Below, piece after piece: positions 1 to 10,642 of a DNA stretch of 32,992 nucleotides. Each line of letters begins with the position of its first letter. The stretch's first letter is position 1. The notes beneath the pieces are model-generated. The model made no database searches. It was not told where the DNA came from and saw nothing but the letters and a program-made list of their open reading frames with translations. The translations under genes were made by a program, and so were the position numbers. Origin of the DNA: Vibrio sinaloensis DSM 21326 (lineage in GTDB: Bacteria; Pseudomonadota; Gammaproteobacteria; Enterobacterales; Vibrionaceae); contig NZ_AEVT01000039.1 in assembly GCF_000189275.1 (NCBI RefSeq), positions 1-32,992 on the forward strand. The letters are read 5' to 3'.

Positions 1-4
1 TCTA

Positions 5-37
5 TTCCTAATTGCTTTCTAAAAAAGCATTTAGGAA
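5..37 (-). other. Inverted repeat just downstream of tRNA-Met
   Basis: TTCCTAA (5-11) pairs with TTAGGAA (31-37). After one T-T mismatch, TGCTTT (13-18) pairs with AAAGCA (24-29), leaving a 5-base loop. The hairpin begins immediately after the CCA end of the tRNA on the minus strand. There is no T-tract after it, so it is either a poor terminator or a structure for 3' processing. The window edge hides whether another tRNA follows. Confidence 0.55.
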
Positions 38-114
38 TGGTGGCTACGACGGGATTCGAACCTGTGACCCCATCATTATGAGTGATGTGCTCTAACCAGC
101 TGAGCTACGTAGCC
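38..114 (-). tRNA. tRNA-Met (elongator, anticodon CAT)
   Basis: On the minus strand a 77-base cloverleaf can be read. The acceptor strand GGCTACG pairs with CGTAGCC and is followed by A and an encoded CCA. The D-arm contains AGCTCAGCTGGTTAGAGC, the anticodon loop is CTCATAA, and the T-arm has GGTTCGAATCC. The sequence is almost identical to the E. coli elongator tRNA-Met (metT/metU type). The initiator type is excluded because the 1-72 pair is a normal G-C and the anticodon stem lacks the three initiator G-C pairs. It decodes internal AUG codons. Confidence 0.97.
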
Positions 115-168
115 AAACCATATTTTGGTTCCTTGCAATCCTAAGTCGTCTTGCCGGGAACGGGGCGC

Positions 169-197
169 ATTATGCGGAGTTGAGTCAAAACCGTCAA
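169..197 (-). promoter_or_regulatory. Strong sigma-70 promoter of tRNA-Met
   Basis: On the minus strand TTGACG (-35, 192-197) is separated by exactly 17 bases from CATAAT (-10, 169-174). The -10 is followed by a GC-rich GCGCCCC discriminator, typical of stable-RNA promoters under stringent (ppGpp) control. That control is inferred from family knowledge. Its place upstream of the tRNA leaves about a 50-base 5' leader for RNase P to remove. Confidence 0.75.
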
Positions 198-331
198 TAG
201 TTTTTTTGAATAAATCGAGATATATGGACTGTTCGATTTCTTTTTAAACAAAGAGGCGTGTTAATCATCGAAAACTGATAACAAAATGACAGCAGAATGA
301 ATACTTAACTTGTTTTGTCGTTACGGCCATT

Positions 332-358
332 AAAAAAGCCAGCGTTTAGGCTGGCTTT
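332..358 (-). terminator. Rho-independent terminator of pth-ychF
   Basis: AAAGCCAGC (335-343) pairs with GCTGGCTTT (350-358) around a six-base loop. Read on the minus strand the stem is followed by a T-run (332-337). It lies 25 bases after the ychF stop codon. Confidence 0.85.
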
Positions 359-382
359 AAAACTCAATGACTTGAGCGAATC

Positions 383-1474
383 TTAAACATTGAAGCGGAA
401 GTGGATCACATCACCATCTTTAACGATGTACTCTTTACCTTCAAGACGCCATTTACCAGCGTCTTTCGCACCGCTTTCTCCGTTGAACTCGATGAAGTCG
501 TCATAACCAACGACTTCTGCACGGATAAAACCTTTCTCAAAGTCTGTGTGGATCTTACCAGCGGCTTGTGGCGCTGTGGCACCTACAGGGATTGTCCATG
601 CACGTACTTCTTTAACACCTGCTGTAAAGTAAGTCTGGAGAGTCAGGAGTTCGTACCCAGAGCGGATCACTCGGTTAAGACCAGGTTCTTCGATCCCCAT
701 GTCTGCTAAGAACTCTTCACGATCTTCATCTTCTAGTTCAGAAAGTTCAGATTCAATCGCCGCACATACCGCTACAACTACGTTGTTTTCTTTTTCGGCG
801 TATTCGCGAACAGCATCAAGATACGGGTTGTCTTCGAATCCATCTTCATTAACGTTAGCGATGTACATGGTTGGTTTAAGCGTTAGGAAGTTCAAGTAGC
901 CAATAGCTGCTAGTTCTTCTTTCGCCAATTCCACGGTGCGCGCCATACCACCTTCAGTCAGTACTGGTAGTAGTTTTTCAAGAACAGTTAGTTCAAATTT
1001 TGCGTCTTTATCGCCGCCCTTTGCCTTTTTCGCGTTACGTTGAATCGCACGCTCACAAGAGTCTAGGTCAGCCATTGCCAATTCAAGGTTGATAACTTCA
1101 ATATCTTCAATCGGAGATACTTTACCAGCAACGTGAACGATGTTTTCATTCTCAAAACAACGTACAACATGACCGATTGCGTCTGTTTCGCGAATGTTGG
1201 CTAGGAATTTGTTACCTAGGCCTTCACCACGAGATGCACCAGCAACCAGACCTGCAATGTCAACGAATTCCATGGTCGTTGGCAGAATCTTCTGTGGGTT
1301 AACGATTTTCGCTAGTGCGTCTAGGCGAAGATCTGGCACTGGTACTACACCAGTATTTGGTTCAATAGTACAAAACGGGAAGTTTGCTGCTTCGATGCCC
1401 GCTTTAGTTAGAGCGTTGAACAGAGTTGATTTACCTACGTTAGGTAGACCAACGATGCCACATTTGAAACCCAT
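383..1474 (-). CDS. ychF: Redox-responsive ribosome-binding ATPase YchF (OLA1 family)
   Basis: The product is a 363-residue P-loop protein of the Obg/YchF family, the same length as E. coli YchF. Members bind ribosomes, hydrolyse ATP better than GTP, and are linked to the oxidative-stress response. Visible motifs are the P-loop GLPNVGKST (residues 9-17), the DIAGLV switch and NVNE at the G4 position. NVNE in place of NKxD explains the ATP preference. A C-terminal TGS domain ends the protein. An upstream in-frame start would add 20 residues, but the ATG at 1474 has AAGG just before it and gives the conserved [10 protein letters not shown]-terminus. The gene starts 10 bases after the pth stop, so the two are one transcription unit closed by the terminator at 332-358. 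Confidence 0.97.
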   Translation of the reverse strand: MGFKCGIVGLPNVGKSTLFNALTKAGIEAANFPFCTIEPNTGVVPVPDLRLDALAKIVNPQKILPTTMEFVDIAGLVAGASRGEGLGNKFLANIRETDAIGHVVRCFENENIVHVAGKVSPIEDIEVINLELAMADLDSCERAIQRNAKKAKGGDKDAKFELTVLEKLLPVLTEGGMARTVELAKEELAAIGYLNFLTLKPTMYIANVNEDGFEDNPYLDAVREYAEKENNVVVAVCAAIESELSELEDEDREEFLADMGIEEPGLNRVIRSGYELLTLQTYFTAGVKEVRAWTIPVGATAPQAAGKIHTDFEKGFIRAEVVGYDDFIEFNGESGAKDAGKWRLEGKEYIVKDGDVIHFRFNV

Positions 1475-1484
1475 GATAATAACC

Positions 1485-2075
1485 TTATTCAGCTTTGAAC
1501 GTGTGTAGACGATTTTGTGCTTTTGACAGTCCATCCTTAATTAGGATATCTAAGCAGCGAACAGATTCATCTGCTGCCGCGTCAAGAAGCTCCTGTTCTT
1601 TTGCAGGTGCTTTACCAAGCACGAAACCTGCTACTTTATCTTTGTGTCCCGGATGACCGATGCCAATCCGTAAACGATAAAAATCTTTGCAGTTACCAAG
1701 TTTACTTATGGTATCGCGAAGGCCATTGTGCCCACCATGACCACCACCTTTCTTGAATTTAGCAACACCTGGAGGCAAATCCAACTCATCATGAGCAACC
1801 ATGATTTCTTCTGGTTTTATTTGATAGAACTTCGCGAGTGCAGCGATGGATTTACCAGATAAATTCATGAACGTTGTAGGAATGAGTAGGCGTAAATCCT
1901 GACCGTTCATCATTATGCGCCCCGTTAACCCAAAAAACTTTGCTTCGTTTTTTAGTGTAATGTTGTGTACGCGCGCCAGTTCTTCTACTACCCATGCGCC
2001 CGCATTATGACGAGTTCTTGCATATTCAGGCCCTGGATTCGCCAGGCCGACGAGAAGTTTGATCTGTTGACTCAA
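1485..2075 (-). CDS. pth: Peptidyl-tRNA hydrolase
   Basis: This essential cytoplasmic enzyme cleaves the ester bond of peptidyl-tRNAs dropped by ribosomes and so recycles tRNA. The 196-residue product has the Pth signatures: N13 in GLANPGPEY, the catalytic H23 in TRHNAG, and D96 in AHDELD. FMNLSG and [10 protein letters not shown] follow, as expected. The start is a TTG at 2075 with a GAGAG ribosome site about ten bases upstream. The open frame continues upstream to 2183, but that extension runs through the prs terminator and shows no Pth similarity. It is cotranscribed with ychF, an arrangement also seen in E. coli. Confidence 0.95.
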   Translation of the reverse strand: MSQQIKLLVGLANPGPEYARTRHNAGAWVVEELARVHNITLKNEAKFFGLTGRIMMNGQDLRLLIPTTFMNLSGKSIAALAKFYQIKPEEIMVAHDELDLPPGVAKFKKGGGHGGHNGLRDTISKLGNCKDFYRLRIGIGHPGHKDKVAGFVLGKAPAKEQELLDAAADESVRCLDILIKDGLSKAQNRLHTFKAE

Positions 2076-2111
2076 GGTAAGGATCTCTCTTGGAAACTTA
2101 AAAAGCGCCGT

Positions 2112-2120
2112 ATGATAGCA
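2112..2120 (-). promoter_or_regulatory. Extended -10 promoter candidate for pth-ychF
   Basis: Between the prs terminator and the pth start the minus strand reads TGCTATCAT, an extended -10 element (TG-N-TATCAT). A recognisable -35 is weak (CGCTTG at 17 bases), which is common for extended -10 promoters. The position leaves a leader of about 30 bases before the TTG start. Confidence 0.45.
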
Positions 2121-2170
2121 CAGAAGTCTCTCGTCAAGCGAGGGGGACGATTTGATGCCCTGTTGAAACA

Positions 2171-2197
2171 AAAAACACCCCAACGTGGGGTGTTTTT
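2171..2197 (-). terminator. Terminator of lolB-ispE-prs
   Basis: AAAACACCCCA (2172-2182) pairs with TGGGGTGTTTT (2186-2196) around an ACG loop. The A-rich and T-rich flanks make it usable in both directions, but only the minus strand has a gene (prs) ending just before it. Confidence 0.88.
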
Positions 2198-2221
2198 AAA
2201 ATTTTTATACTAATTGGGAAA

Positions 2222-3166
2222 TTAGTTGAACATTGCAGAGATAGACTCTTCGTTGCTGATACGACGAATCGCTTCAGCCAACATGCGAGAAAGGCTTAGT
2301 GTTGTCACTTTACCTGTCGCTTCCATCTCTTTAGACATAGTGATTGAGTCTGTCACGATCACTTGGTCTAGTACTGAGCTGCCAATGTTCTGAGCGGCGT
2401 TGCCTGAGAATACCGCGTGAGTTGCGTAAGCGAAAACACGCTTAGCGCCACGCTCTTTTAGGGCTTCTGCTGCTTTACATAGCGTACCACCAGTATCGAT
2501 CATGTCATCAACGATGACACAGTCACGGCCTTCAACATCACCAATCAGGTTCATTACTTCAGAAACGTTTGCACGTGGACGACGCTTATCAACAATCGCG
2601 ATATCGATATCACCCAACGCTTTCGCTGTAGCACGCGCACGTACAACACCGCCTAGGTCAGGAGAGACAACAACAGGGTTCTCAAGACCGCGAGTTGCCA
2701 TGTCATCAAGGAGTACAGGAGTACCGAAGATATTGTCTACAGGTACATCGAAGAAGCCTTGGATTTGCTCTGCGTGAAGGTCGATAGTAAGAACGCGGTC
2801 AACGCCAACGTTAGAAAGGAAGTCTGCAACAACTTTAGCAGTGATTGGCACACGAGCAGAGCGTACACGACGGTCTTGGCGAGCGTAGCCAAAGTAAGGG
2901 ATAACTGCTGTAATACGGCCCGCTGAAGCGCGGCGCATTGCGTCAATCATCACTACCAGTTCCATTAGGTTGTCGTTAGTTGGTGCACAGGTAGATTGAA
3001 TGATGAAAACATCACTACCACGAACGTTTTCGTTGATTTGTACAGCGACTTCGCCATCAGAAAAACGAGAAACAGTTGCATCACCAAGAGAGATGTATAG
3101 ACGATCAGCAATACGTTGGGCTAGTTCAGGTGTAGCGTTACCAGCAAATAGCTTCATATCAGGCAC
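2222..3166 (-). CDS. prs: Ribose-phosphate pyrophosphokinase (PRPP synthetase)
   Basis: The enzyme converts ribose 5-phosphate and ATP to PRPP, the precursor of purines, pyrimidines, histidine, tryptophan and NAD. The 314-residue product aligns with E. coli Prs almost throughout. It has the flexible-loop region [10 protein letters not shown], the DLHAEQ metal site, and the PRPP-binding loop [14 protein letters not shown]. It ends in ISAMFN where E. coli ends in ISAMFEH. The start is GTG (3166) followed by CCT GAT ATG, also the E. coli choice. It sits 28 bases after ispE as the last gene of lolB-ispE-prs. E. coli Prs expression is known to be PurR-repressed; I did not find a clear PurR box here. 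Confidence 0.98.
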   Translation of the reverse strand: MPDMKLFAGNATPELAQRIADRLYISLGDATVSRFSDGEVAVQINENVRGSDVFIIQSTCAPTNDNLMELVVMIDAMRRASAGRITAVIPYFGYARQDRRVRSARVPITAKVVADFLSNVGVDRVLTIDLHAEQIQGFFDVPVDNIFGTPVLLDDMATRGLENPVVVSPDLGGVVRARATAKALGDIDIAIVDKRRPRANVSEVMNLIGDVEGRDCVIVDDMIDTGGTLCKAAEALKERGAKRVFAYATHAVFSGNAAQNIGSSVLDQVIVTDSITMSKEMEATGKVTTLSLSRMLAEAIRRISNEESISAMFN

Positions 3167-3194
3167 GGTGGAAACCTCAGGGTTGCGTCCAGTT

Positions 3195-4067
3195 TTAGAT
3201 AGATTGTGTGTGGGCTAAGCGATACTTAGCCAAAGTCTCGTATAAAGGTGATATATTTCGCCCTTGCGCGATAAACGCGGAGACAGTGTCAGGGAGTTTT
3301 CGGAGGACGTCTTCGGCTTCTTGTTTGCTGGAAAATACAGCAAAAACGCACGATCCAGTCCCCGTCAATCTAGACGGCGCATATTGTAGCAGCCAAGAAA
3401 GTTGCTTATCAACCTCTGGGTACAGCATTCGAACAATTTTTTCGCAATCGTTTCCGTATTCACTGTCAAGAAGCGTTGCCAGTGAACGTTTCGGGGTATT
3501 TCTGGTCAATTTGGGGTGGGTAAATATGTCTACCGTTGCAATGCTCACATCCGGCCTAACAACCAAATACCATTTTTCATCCGGTGAGGCTTGGACTAAC
3601 TTTTCGCCCACACCTTCTGCAAAAGCGGCAAATCCGCGAGCGAAGACGGGAACATCCGCGCCAAGTTGTAAGCCGATGTCTGCTAGTTGGTTATCTTCAA
3701 GGTCAGTTTGCCAAAGGTGATTGAGGGCAACTAAGGTTGTCGCCGCATTGGATGACCCGCCACCTATACCGCCGCCCATGGGTAAGACTTTTTTCAGTTT
3801 GATATGCGCGCCAAAGCGACAGCCTGTTCGCTCTTGTAACGCTCGTGCCGCCTTCCAAATCAGGTTGTCTTGTAGAGGAACACCTGGAATCTCTGGGCTA
3901 AGTGTTATTTCACCCGTTGAGTTAGCGGTAATGGATAACTCATCACCATGATCGAGGAATTGAAAAAGAGTCTGTAACTCGTGGTAACCGTTATCCCTGC
4001 GACCTGTTATGTACAGAAATAAGTTGAGTTTTGCTGGAGAAGGCCAGTGAGTTGTTTCGGCGATCAT
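3195..4067 (-). CDS. ispE: 4-diphosphocytidyl-2-C-methyl-D-erythritol kinase
   Basis: This GHMP-family kinase phosphorylates CDP-methylerythritol in the MEP pathway of isoprenoid synthesis. The N-terminal [17 protein letters not shown] carries the conserved K13, and the ATP-binding glycine-rich loop [16 protein letters not shown] is plain. The start is the ATG at 4067, which overlaps the lolB TGA in an ATGA arrangement, suggesting translational coupling. An upstream ATG at 4082 would add five residues inside lolB and is less likely. The 290-residue length is close to the E. coli enzyme. Confidence 0.96.
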   Translation of the reverse strand: MIAETTHWPSPAKLNLFLYITGRRDNGYHELQTLFQFLDHGDELSITANSTGEITLSPEIPGVPLQDNLIWKAARALQERTGCRFGAHIKLKKVLPMGGGIGGGSSNAATTLVALNHLWQTDLEDNQLADIGLQLGADVPVFARGFAAFAEGVGEKLVQASPDEKWYLVVRPDVSIATVDIFTHPKLTRNTPKRSLATLLDSEYGNDCEKIVRMLYPEVDKQLSWLLQYAPSRLTGTGSCVFAVFSSKQEAEDVLRKLPDTVSAFIAQGRNISPLYETLAKYRLAHTQSI

Positions 4068-4681
4068 TTCTTTAAATCCCACTTAGAAATCACAATATTG
4101 ATTGAAGTGTCTTGCTGCTTGAGCTTTAGTTTCTGAGGTAAAGGAAGCGCGACGCCATCGACCAGGACATCTTTGTAGTTCAAATAATCAAGCTGCCACG
4201 TTTGACCGTTGATCTCTTTACGTAGCGTCGCAAGTGTATTGGTCTCGTTAAGTAGGTAACCATCGGCAGAAGTTGGTCTACCCAGCAACCAATCATGGAG
4301 TTGCTCTACTGGAATGGTTAAGCCGGTTAACTGATAGATTAACGATTCTGCGTTGGTCGAGGTGTAAGTTTTGTCGTCATAGGTATCGACAACGGCGCCT
4401 GTTGGGGTGATTTTTAAATTTAATGCAGTTTGACCTAAAAACGTGGTCAGTCGAAGTTGACTGCTTTGCGGAGCATGTTGCCAGCGGAAATTCAGAGATT
4501 GTCTTTGCTCTGGAGAAATATAACCAAGTTTTCCTGAGGATTGATACTGAGAGATTGAAGCCAGCCGTTGCTGATGAGTTTGCCATTCAACGTTAGTCTG
4601 GCTAGATTCGATGCTTGCACAACCGGAAAGAAGAAGAGCGGCTAGCAAAGAAATCCAGAAAGGGCGAAGTTTCGTCGTCAT
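4064..4681 (-). CDS. lolB: Outer-membrane lipoprotein LolB
   Basis: LolB receives lipoproteins from periplasmic LolA and inserts them in the inner leaflet of the outer membrane. The 205-residue product has a lipoprotein signal peptide with lipobox LLSGC and lipidation at C21. It then follows the LolB pattern: W and Q-rich start, [21 protein letters not shown], and a DWLLGRP segment. The next residue after the cysteine is Ala, not the Asp retention signal, which fits outer-membrane delivery. It heads the lolB-ispE-prs operon and is divergent from hemA, as in E. coli. Confidence 0.94.
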   Translation of the reverse strand: MTTKLRPFWISLLAALLLSGCASIESSQTNVEWQTHQQRLASISQYQSSGKLGYISPEQRQSLNFRWQHAPQSSQLRLTTFLGQTALNLKITPTGAVVDTYDDKTYTSTNAESLIYQLTGLTIPVEQLHDWLLGRPTSADGYLLNETNTLATLRKEINGQTWQLDYLNYKDVLVDGVALPLPQKLKLKQQDTSINIVISKWDLKK

Positions 4682-4842
4682 TGCGGTTTATTTGTCCAAT
4701 TTAAGCCTTGCGTTGGGCCTCACTATATCACTGAAATCACGAACTAATGAAAACATATCCCTAATACCCTTTAATTAAATTGGGGCATCAAGTAAAATTC
4801 CGTCCTTATTTGTCCAAATCTGATTCAGAGAACTCGCGATAC

Positions 4843-6099
4843 ATGTCTTTGCTTGCTATAGGTATCAATCATAATACGGCCTCGGTTGAACTGCGTGAAA
4901 AAGTTGCCTTTGGACCGGAGAAGTTACCTGAAGCGCTCAAGCAGCTCAGTGAAAATCCTGTAGTGAACGGTAGCGTTATCGTGTCGACGTGTAACCGCAC
5001 GGAGATCTATTGTGATGTCAAAGGCGCCAGTAAAAGCAAAATCATCGACTGGTTGTCTCAATTTCATGAAGTTAGCCCTGAAGCTCTGAAACCGAGTATC
5101 TACACACATGAAGAGCAAGCCGCGATTCGACACCTTATGCGCGTATCTTGTGGCTTGGACTCGTTAGTGCTCGGTGAGCCGCAAATCCTTGGCCAGGTCA
5201 AACAAGCTTATTCAGATGCTCGCGAGGGGAAAGCGGTTGATGCTGCGATGGAGAAGCTGTTTCAAAAGACCTTCTCTGTGGCGAAGCGTGTCCGCACTGA
5301 AACCGACATCGGTGGCAACGCGGTTTCGGTGGCTTATGCAGCCTGCACCTTGGCTAAACATATCTTCGAATCTTTACAAGATTCCACGGTATTGCTGGTA
5401 GGGGCAGGAGAAACTATTGAGCTGGTCGCGAAGCACTTATCGGCTAATGGTTGTAACAAGATGATTGTGGCCAACCGGACGAAAGAACGTGCATTGCCTT
5501 TAGCTGAAGAGTTTGGCGCACAAATTATTGGTCTACCTGAGATCCCTGACTATCTTGCGCAAGCTGATATCGTTATCAGTTCGACAGCAAGCCCGCTGCC
5601 TATTATTGGTAAAGGCATGGTCGAAACGGCATTAAAAGCACGTCGTTTTCAACCTATGCTGTTGGTGGATATTGCGGTTCCTCGCGATATCGAGTCGCAA
5701 GTCGGCGAACTGAATGACGCATACTTATACACGGTGGATGATTTGCAGTCGATCGTCGACAACAATATTGAACAGCGGAAAATTGAAGCGATTCAAGCGG
5801 AAGCGATAGTCAGTGAAGAAAGTGCCGCCTTTATGTCGTGGTTGCGCTCTCTGCAAGCGGTCGACAGCATTCGAGACTATCGACGTAGCGCGAATGATAT
5901 TCGCACTGAACTATTGAACAAAAGTATCCAATCTCTTGCCGCTGGTGCCGACCCTGAGAAAGTCCTATTAGAGTTGAGCAATAAGTTAACCAATAAGTTA
6001 ATACATGCACCAACTCGAGCATTGCAAAGTGCAGCAGAACAAGGCGAGCCCGCTAAGCTTGCTATCATTAGACAAAGTTTAGGTCTTGAAGACTCTTAA
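4843..6099 (+). CDS. hemA: Glutamyl-tRNA reductase
   Basis: HemA reduces glutamyl-tRNA(Glu) with NADPH to glutamate-1-semialdehyde, the committed step of C5-pathway haem synthesis. The product has 418 residues, the same as E. coli. The nucleophilic C50 lies in STCNRTEIY, the substrate-binding GHEQ-like segment lies near residue 100, and [13 protein letters not shown] follows. The NADPH fold is [11 protein letters not shown], and the C-terminal dimerisation helix is present. The start is the ATG at 4843 ([19 protein letters not shown]). A TTG-initiated extension from 4780 has no family support. Two overlapping inverted elements follow the stop codon, before prfA. Confidence 0.97.
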   Translation: MSLLAIGINHNTASVELREKVAFGPEKLPEALKQLSENPVVNGSVIVSTCNRTEIYCDVKGASKSKIIDWLSQFHEVSPEALKPSIYTHEEQAAIRHLMRVSCGLDSLVLGEPQILGQVKQAYSDAREGKAVDAAMEKLFQKTFSVAKRVRTETDIGGNAVSVAYAACTLAKHIFESLQDSTVLLVGAGETIELVAKHLSANGCNKMIVANRTKERALPLAEEFGAQIIGLPEIPDYLAQADIVISSTASPLPIIGKGMVETALKARRFQPMLLVDIAVPRDIESQVGELNDAYLYTVDDLQSIVDNNIEQRKIEAIQAEAIVSEESAAFMSWLRSLQAVDSIRDYRRSANDIRTELLNKSIQSLAAGADPEKVLLELSNKLTNKLIHAPTRALQSAAEQGEPAKLAIIRQSLGLEDS

Positions 6100-6114
6100 T
6101 TTTTCAAGACTTTT
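6083..6114 (+). terminator. Weak hairpin between hemA and prfA (possible attenuator)
   Basis: GTCTTGAA (6083-6090, still inside hemA) pairs with TTCAAGAC (6103-6110) and is followed at once by TTTT. The loop is 12 bases and the stem is AT-rich, so it should end transcription only partly. It would lower prfA and downstream expression relative to hemA. Function is inferred. Confidence 0.35.
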
Positions 6115-6141
6115 AATTACGAACCTGAGTTATAAGAAACT

Positions 6142-7230
6142 ATGAAAGCCTCGATTCTAACTAAGCTAGAAACACTGGTTGAGCGTTATGAAGAAGTTCA
6201 ACACCTGCTTGGCGATCCGGATGTGATCGGTGACCAAGACAAATTCCGTGCCTTATCAAAAGAGTACTCTCAGCTAGAGGAAGTGACTAAGTGTTTCCAA
6301 GCTTACCAACAAGCTCAAGAAGATCTTGTTGCTGCTGAAGAGATGGCGAATGAAGACGACGAAGAAATGCGTGAAATGGCTCAGGAAGAAATTAAAGAAG
6401 CCAAAGACGCCATTGAACGTTTGAGCGACGAGCTACAAATTTTACTCCTGCCTAAAGATCCTAACGATGACCGCAACTGTTTCCTCGAAATCCGCGCCGG
6501 TGCGGGTGGTGATGAGGCAGGTATCTTCGCTGGTGACCTGTTCCGTATGTACAGCAAGTTTGCGGAAAAGAAAGGTTGGCGTGTTGAAGTGATGTCTTCA
6601 AACGAAGCGGAACACGGCGGTTATAAAGAAATGATCGCGAAAGTCTCAGGTGATGGTGCTTATGGTGTGCTTAAATTTGAGTCAGGTGGTCACCGTGTTC
6701 AACGTGTCCCTGCAACTGAATCACAAGGTCGTGTCCATACTTCTGCGTGTACTGTTGCCGTGATGGCGGAGATCCCAGAAGCTGAGATTCCAGAAATCAA
6801 AGCGGCTGATTTAAAAATTGATACTTTCCGTGCTTCAGGCGCTGGTGGTCAGCACGTTAACACCACGGATTCAGCAATTCGTATTACTCACTTACCAACA
6901 GGTACTGTTGTTGAGTGTCAAGACGAGCGTTCTCAACATAAGAACAAAGCTAAAGCAATGGCGGTTCTGGCAGCTCGAATCATCCAAGCAGAAGAAGCGA
7001 AGCGTGCTGCCGAAGAGTCAGACACTCGTCGTAACCTGCTAGGTTCAGGTGATCGTAGTGACCGTATTCGTACTTACAACTACCCACAAGGTCGTGTGTC
7101 GGATCACCGCATCAACTTAACACTTTACCGCTTAAATGAAGTGATGGAAGGGGATGTGTCTAGCTTGATCGATCCGGTGATTCAAGAGCACCAAGCCGAC
7201 CAACTTGCCGCGTTAGCAGAGAACCACTAA
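6142..7230 (+). CDS. prfA: Peptide chain release factor 1
   Basis: RF1 recognises UAA and UAG stop codons and triggers peptide release. The 362-residue protein has the codon-reading PAT motif at residues 190-192 and the catalytic GGQ at 235-237 within [14 protein letters not shown]. The GGQ glutamine is the target of PrmC, encoded next. An acidic coiled-coil N-terminal domain (residues 1-100) precedes them. The gene lies 42 bases after hemA and 3 bases before prmC, the order known from E. coli. Confidence 0.98.
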   Translation: MKASILTKLETLVERYEEVQHLLGDPDVIGDQDKFRALSKEYSQLEEVTKCFQAYQQAQEDLVAAEEMANEDDEEMREMAQEEIKEAKDAIERLSDELQILLLPKDPNDDRNCFLEIRAGAGGDEAGIFAGDLFRMYSKFAEKKGWRVEVMSSNEAEHGGYKEMIAKVSGDGAYGVLKFESGGHRVQRVPATESQGRVHTSACTVAVMAEIPEAEIPEIKAADLKIDTFRASGAGGQHVNTTDSAIRITHLPTGTVVECQDERSQHKNKAKAMAVLAARIIQAEEAKRAAEESDTRRNLLGSGDRSDRIRTYNYPQGRVSDHRINLTLYRLNEVMEGDVSSLIDPVIQEHQADQLAALAENH

Positions 7231-7233
7231 ACG

Positions 7234-8094
7234 ATGGCGGCTGAGAAAAGTGTCGATAGCACACTCAAGAAAGCCGTAAAGCAACTTCAAGAGAGCGGCA
7301 GTGACTCGCCCTCTCTTGATGCCGCGGTACTGCTTTGCCATTCACTCGGCAAACCAAGATCATTTCTTCTGACTTGGCCTGATAAAGAACTTACCACAGA
7401 GCAAATTGAGCGTTTTGAACAATTACTTTCTCGTCGCATCAAGGGTGAGCCGGTTGCTTACATTATTGGTGAACGTGAGTTTTGGTCTCTACCGCTGAGT
7501 GTTGCTCCATCTACACTTATCCCTCGACCTGATACGGAAAGATTAGTTGAGGTGGCTTTAGATAAAGCTAATTTAAATCAAGGGGATATCCTTGATTTGG
7601 GAACCGGAACAGGGGCAATAGCATTGGCATTGGCTTCTGAGTTACCGGAGCGAAAGGTGTGGGGAATCGACTTAAAAATCGATGCTCAGCAATTGGCCAG
7701 TTCTAATGCTGACAAACTTGGTATAACCAATTGTGAGTTTCGCGCAGGGAGTTGGTTTGATCCCGTCGATGCTGGTACGCAGTTTGCTTTAATTGTGTCG
7801 AACCCGCCTTATATAGAAGAAAACGATCCGCACCTCACACAGGGTGATGTGCGTTTTGAACCGTTAAGCGCTTTGGTCGCTGAAGACAACGGTTTGGCAG
7901 ACATTAAACACATCTCTGAGCATGCTAGACGTTATTTGCTGGCTGGAGGGTGGTTGATGTTCGAACATGGGTATGATCAAGGTAAAGCCGTCCGAGACAT
8001 ACTGACTTCGCTTGGTTACTACCAAGTTGAAACTTACAAAGATTACGGCAATAACGATCGAGTAACGATCGGCCAGTGGTCGCAAGAGCAATAA
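7234..8094 (+). CDS. prmC: Release factor glutamine N5-methyltransferase
   Basis: PrmC methylates the glutamine of the GGQ motif in RF1 and RF2 using S-adenosylmethionine. The 286-residue product has an N-terminal helical substrate-binding domain. The SAM-binding motif DLGTGTGAIALAL begins at residue 121, and the catalytic NPPY is at residues 190-193. The start codon lies three bases after the prfA stop, so the enzyme and its substrate are translated together. An older name is hemK. Confidence 0.97.
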   Translation: MAAEKSVDSTLKKAVKQLQESGSDSPSLDAAVLLCHSLGKPRSFLLTWPDKELTTEQIERFEQLLSRRIKGEPVAYIIGEREFWSLPLSVAPSTLIPRPDTERLVEVALDKANLNQGDILDLGTGTGAIALALASELPERKVWGIDLKIDAQQLASSNADKLGITNCEFRAGSWFDPVDAGTQFALIVSNPPYIEENDPHLTQGDVRFEPLSALVAEDNGLADIKHISEHARRYLLAGGWLMFEHGYDQGKAVRDILTSLGYYQVETYKDYGNNDRVTIGQWSQEQ

Positions 8095-8105
8095 AGAGAA
8101 TAAAA

Positions 8106-8489
8106 ATGTACGAAGGATTAAAGCATTTCCACCTCCTCACCATCGCACTGAGTGCAACGCTACTCTCTGTGCGTTATGCCCTGATGATGGCGAACTCTAA
8201 ATTATTGGAAAAGAAGTTTTTTAAAGTTTTCCCTCATATCAATGACACCTTTCTACTGATTTCCGGTATTTACCTGATTGTGATCACTGGGTTCATTCCA
8301 TTCACTGCGGCAGCACCTTGGTTAACGGAAAAAATCACTTGTGTGCTTGCCTACATTGCACTCGGCTTTTTTGCCCTTAAGCTAGGTAAAAATAAGTTAC
8401 TACGTACTTTTTCGTTTTTTGGTGCATTAGGCTGGTTAGCGATGGCAGGTAAAATAGCCATCACGAAAACACCGATTCTATTTGGTTAA
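8106..8489 (+). CDS. sirB2: SirB2 family integral membrane protein
   Basis: This is a 127-residue, strongly hydrophobic protein with about four membrane segments (near residues 5-25, 45-65, 75-95 and 100-118). It matches the SirB2/YchQ family by its MYEGLKHFHLLT start, central HINDTFLLISGI stretch and genomic position. Family function is not established; the name comes from a Salmonella locus first studied for SirA effects. The ATG at 8106 follows an AAAGAGA ribosome site. An in-frame start at 8076 inside prmC is not supported. The neighbours prmC and sirB1 match the E. coli order (ychQ, ychA). Confidence 0.85.
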   Translation: MYEGLKHFHLLTIALSATLLSVRYALMMANSKLLEKKFFKVFPHINDTFLLISGIYLIVITGFIPFTAAAPWLTEKITCVLAYIALGFFALKLGKNKLLRTFSFFGALGWLAMAGKIAITKTPILFG

Positions 8490-8509
8490 CAATAAATAGG
8501 TAACCTTGA

Positions 8510-10214
<1,705 letters not shown>

Positions 10215-10236
10215 TTGCGTGTTATTTAATTTATAT

Positions 10237-10264
10237 AAGCCAGCTATTAAGCTGGCTTTTTTTT
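10237..10264 (+). terminator. Terminator of the hemA-kdsA operon
   Basis: AAGCCAGCT (10237-10245) pairs with AGCTGGCTT (10250-10258) around ATTA, followed by eight T residues. It lies 22 bases after the kdsA stop. Confidence 0.92.
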
Positions 10265-10452
10265 GAATTAAATTTGAACTGAATAAATAACAACCAAGCA
10301 ATGTTAATTCAATCAAATAATAAGATTGCTGAAAATATAATGTTATAACATAACAAAACTTGATCGCTAAAAGTTGCTAAATGTCAGGAAGTTTGCGGTT
10401 TGTGTTGATTAAATAACCCAAGTCACATTTATACTTAAAATCACCATTTTCT

Positions 10453-10468
10453 ATATAAACGTTTGCCT
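10453..10468. promoter_or_regulatory. PurR-like operator candidate upstream of nutA
   Basis: ATATAAACGTTTGCCT agrees with the PurR consensus ACGCAAACGTTTGCGT at 12 of 16 positions, with an unbroken AAACGTTTGC core. The left half lacks the usual GC. A purine repressor site before a nucleotidase gene would make biological sense, but it is over 220 bases from the start codon. Confidence 0.3.
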
Positions 10469-10522
10469 GTGATCTTTTATTTGAGGCGATGCAATTCCTC
10501 TCATTTATTACATGATTAAGGA

Positions 10523-10550
10523 TTGTTAAGAGTGATCTAGCTATCATAAA
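10523..10550 (+). promoter_or_regulatory. Candidate nutA promoter
   Basis: TTGTTA (10523-10528) and CATAAA (10545-10550) are separated by 16 bases, each matching four of six consensus positions. The choice is uncertain in such an AT-rich stretch. It would give a leader of about 135 bases that includes the hairpin and the TTCAAGT copies. Confidence 0.3.
10531..10546. promoter_or_regulatory. CRP-like site before nutA
   Basis: AGTGATCTAGCTATCA matches the CRP consensus TGTGATCTAGATCACA at 12 of 16 positions. The left half-site is strong (GTGA) and the right one weak. It overlaps the spacer and -10 of the candidate promoter, so if real it might repress or act on another promoter. Confidence 0.25.
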
Positions 10551-10557
10551 TATGAAA

Positions 10558-10642
10558 TTCAAGTGTTACTTTAATTACCTTAATTTAAACTAGTTCAAGT
10601 TTTGCTGCTCTTTGGGCGTTAGCCCGACGAGTCTATTCAAGT
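10558..10642 (+). repeat. Three direct copies of TTCAAGT
   Basis: TTCAAGT occurs at 10558-10564, 10594-10600 and 10636-10642, with start-to-start spacings of 36 and 42 bases. The first and third are extended to ATTCAAGTG. The copies lie in the probable nutA leader. Confidence 0.6.

Noticed and set aside
3208..3720. 170-codon plus-strand frame opposite ispE
   Set aside because: It is the complement of a conserved kinase gene with clear motifs; the translation is low-complexity Ser/Arg and resembles no family.
10340..10351. Palindrome ATGTTATAACAT
   Set aside because: Perfect but short and of AT-rich composition; I know no regulator with this exact site, so it is noted only.
10377..10562. 61-codon minus-strand frame in the kdsA-nutA gap
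   Set aside because: No Shine-Dalgarno sequence and no similarity that I recognise. Open frames of this size are expected in AT-rich DNA with few chances to check. It remains the only possible small gene in the gap.
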